A DNA stretch of 12,106 nucleotides from assembly GCA_031259035.1 (NCBI GenBank), contig JAIRLZ010000094.1:1-12106 (forward strand), given 5' to 3'. This document shows, piece after piece, positions 6,752 to 12,106 of this stretch. Source of the stretch: Treponema sp. (GTDB lineage: Bacteria; Spirochaetota; Spirochaetia; Treponematales; Breznakiellaceae). Position 1 is the first letter of the stretch, and every line of letters starts with the position of its first letter. Both the position numbers and the translations under genes were made by a program. A model generated the notes under the pieces. It was not told where the DNA came from. It was given only the letters and a program-made list of their open reading frames with translations, and searched no databases.

Positions 6752-8260
6752 ATGGCAATGAACATAGAACGGGCGGCGCCGCCCAGGGAAGACAGGCTCC
6801 AAGCGGGAACCGCCTATTGCGGAACCTGCGCGGATTTGCGGGAACGGCTGGGACGCAAGGACGGCGGCTGTTTTAACCAAGCCAACCGGAGTTTTGGGCA
6901 GAGTTTCGGCTGCCAATTTACTCTGAGTCTGGCAATGCTCAACACGTTGCGGAATACGGTGGTGATTGTTCATGGACCTATAGGCTGCGGCTTTTGGTCT
7001 GTTGGCGGCGTTGGCGCGACGAGAGCCATGAAACGCCTGCGAGATTCCACCCAGAGAAGCACGGTACAGATTTCCACCAACTTTGACGAAAGCGACGTAA
7101 TTTCCGGGGGCGAAAAGAAACTGCGAGAGGCGGTGATCTATGCTGACAGGGAATTCCGGCCAGAAGCCATTGTGGTTACATCCACCTGCGTTCCCGCTCT
7201 CATCGGCGACGATGTGGACACTATCCTCGACGGCCTCCAAAAGGACGTTTCGGCGGACTTGGTGTCGGTGAACTGCGAAGGGTTCAAAACAAAAGTCATG
7301 GCGACCGCCTATGACGCGGTGTACAACGGAATACTCAAGAATTTATCAAAGAAAAAAATTGAACGGGAAAGCCTCGTGGTTCCCGACAAACTGGACGACA
7401 TACTCTGGAATTACACCAACGCCCATACGGTCAACGTGTTTAACGTTGGCTCCATGGGGCGGTCAGACGAGCTTGAGCTTGCCCGGCTTCTCAACGCCCT
7501 TGAACTTAAAGTCAATTTTATTCCCTGTTTCGCGTCTCCCAAGGATTTCCGCAAGGTCCTTGACGCCGCCCTTAATGTAAGCGTCTGCGGGACCCATGAT
7601 GATTATTACGTCAAGCGTATTTCGGAAGAATACGGCGTCCCCTATATCATCGACACCATGCCCATTGGGAGAAAAGGAACCGGACGGTGGCTTATGAAAA
7701 TAGCGGAACATTTCCACATTGAGGAACAGGCGGAGCTTTTAATTGAAAAAGAAGACGCGGCGCTCAACGAAGCCTTGCGCCCATACCGGAAGGCGCTCAA
7801 AGGAAAGCGGGCGTATATTTCGGGAGGCGAAATGCGCATATTCGTCTCCGCCGAACTCGTAAAGGATTTGGGACTTGAAATCGCGGGATTTAAAAGCCAC
7901 CATATTGATCGCTTCGTTGAACCTGTCCTTGATGACGCGCCCATTTCCGGGGACACGTACATCGACATCGCATCCCAGCATCCCTTTGAACAGGCTAACC
8001 TGCTTCGTAAAATAAAGCCTGACGTACTTTTAATGCACACCGGAGGCGGCAATGTTACGGCGAAGCACGGGCTTCCGGTGTTGCCCCTGTTTAATCCCGG
8101 CTTTAATTACATGGGATATTCAGGCGCGTTTGAGGTCGCGTACCGGCTTAAACGGATTTTATCAAACAGCCAGTACAATAAAAACATCCAAAAATACCGC
8201 CCCCTTCCGTACCGGGAATCGTGGTATGAAAAAGATGTGGGAGCATATATTAAGGAGTGA
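6752..8260 (+). CDS. Nitrogenase component 1-like protein, NifD/NifE-type (alpha) subunit
   Basis: 502 aa. P-cluster-type cysteines are Cys54 (SFGCQF), Cys79 (HGPIGCGFWS) and Cys146 (TSTCVPALIGDD). Cys279 in NVSVCGTHDDYY, sixteen residues before the Gly of EEYGVP, aligns with NifD Cys275 (NifE Cys250), which ligates the active-site cofactor. The region of NifD His442 reads GLPVLPLFNPGFNYMGYSG (about 440-458) and has no His at the aligned position; its GYSGAFEVAYRL end looks more like NifE. An N-terminal CGTC pair (Cys23, Cys26) plus Cys40 is an added feature. Taken together it suggests a P-cluster-bearing reductase with a NifE-like cofactor pocket, such as methylthio-alkane reductase MarD or an undescribed relative. 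A true NifE is less likely given the partner. Start: GAGGA (6739-6743) is 8 nt from the ATG at 6752 but only 2 nt from the ATG at 6746. Lies 27 nt after its partner, in reversed K-then-D order. Confidence 0.88.
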   Translation: MAMNIERAAPPREDRLQAGTAYCGTCADLRERLGRKDGGCFNQANRSFGQSFGCQFTLSLAMLNTLRNTVVIVHGPIGCGFWSVGGVGATRAMKRLRDSTQRSTVQISTNFDESDVISGGEKKLREAVIYADREFRPEAIVVTSTCVPALIGDDVDTILDGLQKDVSADLVSVNCEGFKTKVMATAYDAVYNGILKNLSKKKIERESLVVPDKLDDILWNYTNAHTVNVFNVGSMGRSDELELARLLNALELKVNFIPCFASPKDFRKVLDAALNVSVCGTHDDYYVKRISEEYGVPYIIDTMPIGRKGTGRWLMKIAEHFHIEEQAELLIEKEDAALNEALRPYRKALKGKRAYISGGEMRIFVSAELVKDLGLEIAGFKSHHIDRFVEPVLDDAPISGDTYIDIASQHPFEQANLLRKIKPDVLLMHTGGGNVTAKHGLPVLPLFNPGFNYMGYSGAFEVAYRLKRILSNSQYNKNIQKYRPLPYRESWYEKDVGAYIKE

Positions 8261-8292
8261 TCCGATTATGCTAGCAGCCTGTTGCGCTTGTA

Positions 8293-8332
8293 GGTTTTTA
8301 TGGTTTTTTCGTTGAAAAAAGCCATAAAAACC
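8293..8332 (+). terminator. Strong hairpin after the nif-like operon, probable 3' end
   Basis: A 17-bp stem (GGTTTTTATGG pairing with CCATAAAAACC, extended by a T6/A6 run) with a loop of about six nt, 32 nt after the alpha-subunit stop. There is no T-run after the stem, so it is not a textbook intrinsic terminator. It may instead block exonucleases or end transcription together with the hairpins that follow. Confidence 0.45.
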
Positions 8333-8383
8333 CCGATAAAGGGGGCTGCGAGAAAACTTCGTTTTCTTGGCAGTTTGCAAGGT

Positions 8384-8408
8384 AAAAAATCGCCTTTTCA
8401 GGCGATTT
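8384..8408 (-). terminator. Rho-independent terminator of the lplA-lpdA operon
   Basis: On the minus strand, AAATCGCC and GGCGATTT form an 8-bp stem with a 6-nt loop, followed directly by a T-run (complement of the A-run 8384-8389). It lies about 140 nt beyond the lpdA stop. The plus strand lacks a useful T-run, so its direction fits lpdA. Confidence 0.65.
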
Positions 8409-8423
8409 CTGGAGGTTTTATGC

Positions 8424-8492
8424 GTGAAGCGCAACAAACTGCTAGTGGGAACCGGCGCATGTCAGAGAAGCGGCAACATCAATTTTCCTTGA
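8424..8492 (+). CDS. Candidate small ORF or gene remnant (22 codons)
   Basis: GTG start 8 nt after GGAGG (8411-8415), stop TGA at 8490-8492. The peptide begins VKRNKLLVGTGACQRSG. By eye this recalls the first strand and first cysteine of thioredoxin-like [2Fe-2S] domains (NuoE/NuoF-type, LVGTGxC), so it could be the start of a lost third operon gene; 22 codons is too little to be sure. A competing frame has an ATG at 8420 with a 30-codon ORF, but only 4 nt from the Shine-Dalgarno site. The right arm of the palindromic element begins directly after the GTG, so initiation could be affected by that structure. Confidence 0.2.
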   Translation: MKRNKLLVGTGACQRSGNINFP

Positions 8493-8547
8493 ATACATGC
8501 GCCGCTGGTTGAGACGGAGTGTTAGGAGCGCCGCCTTCCCGCAACGC

Positions 8548-10011
8548 TCAGACTGCTTCCGCCGCCTGAGCTATGGTTTCCGCGTACGTCGGGTGAGCGA
8601 ACACACTGTTCCTGATTTGCGCGGCGGTTATTCCGGCGTTGATGCATTGCACCGCCCAGGCTATGATGTCCGTCGCATGGCTGCACATGATCTGGGCGCC
8701 GACAAGCGCCTTCGTTTCCGCATGAAACACCAATTTGACAAAGCTCCGCTCCTGGTTTTCAATAACCGCTCTGCCATTGCCGCCAAACACGCCCTTGCCG
8801 GCAACCACCGGAATGCCGCGCTCCTTCGCTTCGCTGGCGGCAAGTCCCGCGCAGGCGATTTCAGGCGCGGTATACACGCATGAGGGAATCGCTCCGAGAG
8901 GGGCCGGCGTCTTGCCTATGATATGGTCAACGATGCGTTCGGCCTGAGCCGTTGCGGTATGCGCAAGCTGGACGCCGGCGCTCATGCCAAAGGCGGAGCC
9001 CCACGCTATATCGCCGGCGGCGTAAACGCCGGGAACGTTTGTCATGCCCACTTCATTGACACGGATATAGCCCCGTTCGGTCAACGCAACGGCGCCGGAA
9101 AAATCCGGCGAAAATAGTCCGGCTGGCTCCGGCTTCCGCCCGGCCGCAACGAGGACCGCGTTTGACGCGATAGATTGAGGCGGCGTTTCCGGCGCGTCGG
9201 AATTTTTTCTAAAAAAGCAGGACAAGCCCCCTCCCCTCCCCGCCTCTGTTTTCTCAAGCCGTTCAACCAGCGCGTTCGTAATGATGTTCACTCCGCGTTT
9301 TTTAAGGATCATGGTGATGGTTTGACTTATCTCCCTGTCCATGTTGGCTAACACACGCGGCAGCGCTTCAATGACAGCGACCTCTCCGCCGAAATTGTTG
9401 TAAATGCTGGCGAATTCCATGCCGATGACCCCGCCGCCAATGATAGTCAGCTTGGGGAAGCAGCTTTCAAACAACCGTCCGTTGTCGCTGAGCAGATCAT
9501 CGCTCGTAAAAACGCCGTCAAGATCGCAGCCCGCAACCGGGATGAGCACCGGTTTAGTACCCGTCGCAATGAGGATGCGCTGTGCGCGGACAATTGTACA
9601 TTCTCCGTCATCACCGGCGATTGAAACCGTCTTGTCTTCATCACCGGCGCTCTCAATTCGCGCGTTCCCCCGTTCAAGCGTTACGCCGCATTTCTCGATA
9701 AACGCGATCTGATTCACGCGGATGGCATTGACGACTTCCAATGCGCGCCGCTGAACCTCCGTAGAATCAAACGAGACGGCGCCGTCATGCAACGCGGCGG
9801 CGTGAACGCCAAACAGCGCGGCTTCAGCCGCTTTGCGGCGAAGCGAAGAACTGTATAGCAACGCTTTTGTCGGAATGCAGCCGCGGTTCAGACAGGCGCC
9901 GCCTACTAAAGCCTTCTCAACAAGGCAAACCGAAAGTCCGGCTTTTCGCGCCTTTATTGAAGCCGCATACCCCGCAGGACCGGAACCAATAACAAGAAGA
10001 TCGAATTCCAT
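8548..10011 (-). CDS. lpdA: Dihydrolipoyl dehydrogenase (E3 / L-protein)
   Basis: 487 aa flavoprotein that reoxidises dihydrolipoyl groups of 2-oxoacid dehydrogenases or glycine cleavage H-protein with NAD+. Seen in order: FAD Rossmann GSGPAGYAA (9-17), redox disulfide GGACLNRGCIPTK with Cys40 and Cys45, NAD-binding GGGVIGMEFAS (192-202), second FAD motif GVYAAGDI (328-335) and the C-terminal catalytic pair His473/Glu478 in AHPTYAE. A Gly/Ser/Pro-rich insert of about 25 residues (256-281) in the NAD domain is longer than usual. The ATG at 10011 has AGGAG 7 nt upstream (10023-10019), which overlaps the lplA stop, so the two genes are co-transcribed and perhaps translationally coupled. Other members of the disulfide reductase family (mercuric reductase, glutathione reductase) fit less well; the lplA neighbour supports the lipoyl role. 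Confidence 0.92.
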   Translation of the reverse strand: MEFDLLVIGSGPAGYAASIKARKAGLSVCLVEKALVGGACLNRGCIPTKALLYSSSLRRKAAEAALFGVHAAALHDGAVSFDSTEVQRRALEVVNAIRVNQIAFIEKCGVTLERGNARIESAGDEDKTVSIAGDDGECTIVRAQRILIATGTKPVLIPVAGCDLDGVFTSDDLLSDNGRLFESCFPKLTIIGGGVIGMEFASIYNNFGGEVAVIEALPRVLANMDREISQTITMILKKRGVNIITNALVERLEKTEAGRGGGLSCFFRKNSDAPETPPQSIASNAVLVAAGRKPEPAGLFSPDFSGAVALTERGYIRVNEVGMTNVPGVYAAGDIAWGSAFGMSAGVQLAHTATAQAERIVDHIIGKTPAPLGAIPSCVYTAPEIACAGLAASEAKERGIPVVAGKGVFGGNGRAVIENQERSFVKLVFHAETKALVGAQIMCSHATDIIAWAVQCINAGITAAQIRNSVFAHPTYAETIAQAAEAV

Positions 10012-10021
10012 TGACTGTCTC

Positions 10022-11092
10022 CTATCTGTCTCTAAAAATCAAATCAACAACATCATCGCAGCAGGCAAGCCGCGAGGGGCTGCCCGCAAAATGCGCCTTG
10101 AACGCTTCAAGAACCGCGGTACGGGTAAAACCTGCCCCTTTGAGACACGGCGCAAGCTCAAGGATAAACGCCTCATCCATGGCGTCCGAGAACACCGCCG
10201 CCTCCGTAATGACGTTGCGCTCCACATTAAGCGCGACTTCGACTCCACCCCAGGGAAACCGCCCTGAAGACGCGCTGGCGAACGGCGGATTCTTGCCGTA
10301 TTTCCACGCGGGATCGGCGAATTGCTTTTCCAAACAACTTAGGCGGCGTTCAAGGCGTTCCAAAAATACGGCGCGATTTGGCGAGCGCGGCGCGTTTGGA
10401 TCATGTGACGCGCCGAAAAAATTATCCGCCGCCGAATCAAGAGTCAAACGCTCGCTCCGCCTCCCATACACCGCGTCAAACGCCTCAACAAGCGCCGTTT
10501 TCAAAGTTGGAATGGTCAAGTCCGGAGCGCATTCGGTCAGATTGATGATGCGTTGTCTGACGGACTCGACGCTTTTCGTCTTGATTTTGTCCTGTGAAAC
10601 GGAAAGGTATGCTGAAGCCGCGCTCATATCGGCGTTCACCAGCAAGGTTCCGTGGTGGAAGGCGTTTTTGCCCGATTGGTAATACGCATTGCCGGAAAAT
10701 TTCCGTCCGTCCGTTTCAAGATCATTTCGTCCGTTCTTCCGCGCTTTAACGCCGGCATTTCGCACAGCCTGTAGAATCACATCGGTCTGCTTGTCGAGAT
10801 TGTAGTCGTCTTTTGGAACCAGAAACGTGAAGTTCAGATTGCCCATGTCGTGAAACACCGCGCCGCCGCCGGAAAGCCGCCGGGCGAGGAAGCCGCCGTC
10901 ACGCTCCACATCTTCGACGCGGCATTCTGTCCATGCGTTCTGAGTCCGTCCGATGACGACGGTGCGCCGATTCTGCCACAAATACAGCCCCGCTGTATCT
11001 GTGGGAAGCGTTTCAAGCAACAACGCCTCAAGCGCAATGTTTTTATACGGGTTTGTCTCTTCAGTCATAAAAAAATAAGTTGTGTTGATCAT
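10022..11092 (-). CDS. lplA: Lipoate-protein ligase A
   Basis: 356 aa, close to the E. coli enzyme's 338. It activates free lipoate with ATP to lipoyl-AMP and transfers it to the lysine of E2 or H-protein lipoyl domains. Motifs are NPYKNIALE (14-22), RRLSGGGAVFHDMGN (71-85, nucleotide/lipoate loop), GRKFSGNAYY with Lys131 (129-138), HHGTLL (146-151) and KSVESVRQRIINL (173-185). The C-terminal accessory domain is present from about residue 260, including the FPWGGVEVAL stretch, so this is a full two-domain LplA. First gene of the lplA-lpdA pair, with a 10-nt gap. M1 is preferred over M9 because the first strand before NPYKN is needed. No Shine-Dalgarno site is seen before it. No lipoylated substrate protein is encoded in the window. 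Confidence 0.93.
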   Translation of the reverse strand: MINTTYFFMTEETNPYKNIALEALLLETLPTDTAGLYLWQNRRTVVIGRTQNAWTECRVEDVERDGGFLARRLSGGGAVFHDMGNLNFTFLVPKDDYNLDKQTDVILQAVRNAGVKARKNGRNDLETDGRKFSGNAYYQSGKNAFHHGTLLVNADMSAASAYLSVSQDKIKTKSVESVRQRIINLTECAPDLTIPTLKTALVEAFDAVYGRRSERLTLDSAADNFFGASHDPNAPRSPNRAVFLERLERRLSCLEKQFADPAWKYGKNPPFASASSGRFPWGGVEVALNVERNVITEAAVFSDAMDEAFILELAPCLKGAGFTRTAVLEAFKAHFAGSPSRLACCDDVVDLIFRDR

Positions 11093-11098
11093 AGGGTT

Positions 11099-11127
11099 AT
11101 CATACCCTCTTTGCGTGATTGTGCGAA
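11099..11127 (-). promoter_or_regulatory. Candidate leaderless promoter of lplA-lpdA
   Basis: On the minus strand TTCGCA (11127-11122, four of six) is followed after 17 bp by TATGAT (11104-11099). The -10 box ends 6 nt before the lplA ATG, placing the expected +1 on the A of that ATG. The short inverted repeat GGGTATGATAACCC, overlapping the -10 box (11106-11093), could be an operator. Confidence 0.45.
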
Positions 11128-11262
11128 GGGGGCTAAGCCAATGTGGAAACCAGAAGCGTGACGTTCAGGCGCCGCTCTGCGCATGGCGCCTTGGCGGTTA
11201 TTTTAGAGCGTCTCGCAATACGTAAAAGATGACTGACACAACATCATAAACGCAAGCCTTTT
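11128..11262. other. Intergenic region with a G+C-rich hairpin
   Basis: Divergent region between lplA and the membrane-protein gene. The only structure I can point to is the 7-bp inverted repeat AGGCGCC (11167-11173) with GGCGCCT (11185-11191) and an 11-nt loop. There is no T-run, so its role is unclear. No credible ORF. Confidence 0.4.
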
Positions 11263-11343
11263 GAGCCTGTTCCAAAACTAACCCGAACCGCAGGTTCGCA
11301 ACCGCAGGTTCGCAACCGCAGGTTCGCGTTTTGGAACAGGCTC
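11263..11343. repeat. Palindromic element enclosing three 14-bp tandem repeats
   Basis: Perfect 16-bp inverted repeats (11263-11278 and 11328-11343, GAGCCTGTTCCAAAAC and its complement) enclose three identical copies of AACCGCAGGTTCGC (11286-11299, 11300-11313, 11314-11327). Each unit contains the small palindrome GAACC-GCA-GGTTC across the unit junction. The outer arms match hairpin B of copies 1 and 2 (CCTGTCCCA type), and the inner palindrome matches GAACC-TTT-GGTTC of their 67-nt core, so it is a relative of the same repeat family. Confidence 0.85.
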
Positions 11344-11430
11344 TATCATCCACCGTTTCCGATACAACCATGTTATGTGCCATTTTGCCTAAAATTTGTT
11401 GAAAAATTGTTAAAAACAAACAGTAATGGA

Positions 11431-11459
11431 TTGAATATAATGAAGAAATAATGTATAAA
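11431..11459 (+). promoter_or_regulatory. Candidate leaderless promoter of the membrane-protein gene
   Basis: TTGAAT (11431-11436), 17 bp, TATAAA (11454-11459). The -10 box ends 7 nt before the ATG at 11467 and no Shine-Dalgarno site precedes that ATG. A perfect TATAAT at 11436-11441 is also present, but without a -35 box at proper distance. Confidence 0.45.
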
Positions 11460-11466
11460 AACATCC

Positions 11467-11994
11467 ATGGAAATCTTTTTACAATATTGGGGCGGAGCCG
11501 GTTATTTTCTGGCTAAAGTTTTACTTGTCCGTGCGGAATTTGTCGAAAAAGATAGAAATTTACGTCTTGTTGGATGGTTTGTTTATTTACTGGGTTTGCC
11601 CGCATGGGTTATTCTTTTGGCAAGCAGACAAAACTGGATCGCGGCCGCAATTGAAACAGCCGGAGTTCCCGCAATAATACTTGGCATTGTAATGGCATGG
11701 AAACAAAATGATAATCCAAATAAAATTATTGATTGGGGCATTAGGATATTTACGTGTTTAATGATACTATTTGGCGTTTCATATAGCATTTATACATTTA
11801 ATGGAATAAGAACGTTTCCTCAAATATTGGAAATAATAATTATATTTGGCTATCTTGCAAGTAATTATTTGCTTGCCAAACGGAATCCATTTGCATGGCT
11901 TATGTTTATGACAGGGCTTATAAGCATGAGTATTTTAATGTATATACAGGACAAACCAATATTAAGCATACAGCAATTAATTTCATTAATATAG
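11467..11994 (+). CDS. Multi-pass membrane protein of unknown function
   Basis: 175 aa. About five hydrophobic segments are visible: roughly 33-52, 57-77, 90-111, 117-136 and 141-161, joined by short basic loops (KQNDNPNK at 79-86, LLAKRNP at 135-141). The last part, NYLLAKRNPFAWLMFMTG, recalls PnuC-type vitamin transporters, but no full signature is seen, so I give no function. Codon use is clearly more A+T-rich than in the genes to the left (many AAT, ATA, TTA and TTT codons), which suggests recent acquisition together with the adjacent transposase. It stands alone, with its promoter directly at the start codon and no ribosome binding site. Confidence 0.7.
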   Translation: MEIFLQYWGGAGYFLAKVLLVRAEFVEKDRNLRLVGWFVYLLGLPAWVILLASRQNWIAAAIETAGVPAIILGIVMAWKQNDNPNKIIDWGIRIFTCLMILFGVSYSIYTFNGIRTFPQILEIIIIFGYLASNYLLAKRNPFAWLMFMTGLISMSILMYIQDKPILSIQQLISLI

Positions 11995-12003
11995 TCGTTT
12001 TAC

Positions 12004-12032
12004 TTTACAATACCGAGAATAAATAGTATAAT
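12004..12032 (+). promoter_or_regulatory. Candidate leaderless promoter of the transposase gene
   Basis: TTTACA (12004-12009, five of six) and TATAAT (12027-12032, six of six) are 17 bp apart. The -10 box ends 7 nt before the ATG at 12040. There is no Shine-Dalgarno site between them. Confidence 0.5.
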
Positions 12033-12039
12033 ATAACGC

Positions 12040-12106
12040 ATGGCATACAATGTAGCATTTAGAAAGCGTGTAATTGAATATAAAGACGCGGGGCATACAT
12101 TTCAGG
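12040..12106 (+). mobile_element. IS630-type transposase, N-terminal 22 codons (cut by window end)
   Basis: The visible protein, MAYNVAFRKRVIEYKDAGHT plus two residues, matches the start of the helix-turn-helix DNA-binding part of IS630-family transposases (MAYSxDFRKRVIEY type). Reading is open to the last base. The terminal inverted repeat and TA target duplication cannot be placed because the far end is outside the window. It lies 45 nt after the membrane-protein stop, in the same orientation. Confidence 0.75.

Larger units (their letters stand above)
8271..8445. repeat. Large palindromic element that can fold as a multi-helix structure
   Basis: The ends (8271-8289 and 8427-8445) are inverted repeats with 17 of 19 positions paired: 7 bp, a CC/AA mismatch, then 10 bp. 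Between them are three further hairpins: 8293-8309/8316-8332 (17 bp including one G-T), 8346-8373 with inner arms AGAAAAC/GTTTTCT, and 8387-8394/8401-8408 (AAATCGCC/GGCGATTT). This is the layout of a closed four-helix junction, and it can form in RNA from either strand. It may be a mobile palindromic element, a 3' stabilising or terminating structure between two convergent operons, or a small RNA. A tiny ORF (8268-8315, MLAACCACRFLWFFR) with AAGGAG overlapping the previous stop also starts here and may be chance. Confidence 0.6.

Noticed and set aside
5384..8260. Assignment of the pair as NifE/NifN or NifD/NifK proper
   Set aside because: The beta-like subunit keeps all three P-cluster cysteines (unlike NifN), the alpha-like subunit lacks the cofactor His (unlike NifD), and no nif genes are adjacent. 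I keep the neutral name nitrogenase component 1-like.
8268..8315. 15-codon Cys-rich ORF MLAACCACRFLWFFR as a real gene
   Set aside because: It lies entirely in the palindromic arm and hairpin; its Shine-Dalgarno site overlaps the previous stop and could be chance. Recorded only within the palindromic-element entry.
11198..11464. 88-codon minus-strand ORF
   Set aside because: It crosses the palindromic element with its tandem array and the membrane-gene promoter; the array translates to a low-complexity stretch and there is no family resemblance.

Overview
The window is about half G+C. It looks like a chromosomal segment of an anaerobic bacterium, most likely a spirochaete of the gut Treponema type. 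This rests on the gene mix (lipoprotein serpin, DUF4015-type secreted protein, IS630-type transposase, a nitrogenase-like gene pair) and on how the proteins read. It is an inference, because no rRNA or other marker gene is present.

Layout, left to right. A serpin lipoprotein gene (126-1448, +) has its own promoter. It converges on a long minus-strand gene (1783-3927) for a secreted two-part protein, an Asp-box/propeller-like half followed by a DUF4015 TIM-barrel half. That gene lies between two inverted copies of a composite palindromic repeat (1454-1656 and 4134-4313). A consensus-like sigma-70 promoter (4321-4349) then starts the most interesting unit: cysK (4401-5369), a NifK-like gene (5384-6724) and a NifD/NifE-like gene (6752-8260), tightly spaced and each with a Shine-Dalgarno site. 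A structured palindromic segment (8271-8445) separates this operon from the convergent minus-strand pair lplA-lpdA (11092 down to 8548). A third hairpin repeat (11263-11343) marks the change to an A+T-rich end that holds a multi-pass membrane protein gene (11467-11994) and the first 22 codons of an IS630-type transposase, cut by the window edge.

How the parts may work together. Both nitrogenase-like subunits keep the three cysteines that hold the P-cluster in NifD and NifK. The D-like subunit also keeps the counterpart of the cofactor-ligating cysteine (Cys275 of NifD) but lacks the matching histidine (His442). This differs from the NifEN scaffold and points to a catalytic reductase. Coupling to a cysteine synthase suggests a role in sulfur acquisition, such as reductive C-S cleavage as in methylthio-alkane reductases, with released sulfide or thiol captured by the CysK-type enzyme. 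That assignment is a hypothesis, and the NifH-type electron donor is not in this window. LplA and Lpd would attach lipoate to, and reoxidise, a 2-oxoacid dehydrogenase or glycine cleavage system encoded elsewhere.

Across the window two kinds of gene start can be seen. Serpin, cysK, both nif-like genes and lpdA have Shine-Dalgarno sites 7-8 nt before the start. Four other genes have a -35/-10 promoter with 17-bp spacing whose -10 box ends only 5-7 nt before the ATG, with no well-placed Shine-Dalgarno site, as expected for leaderless transcripts.
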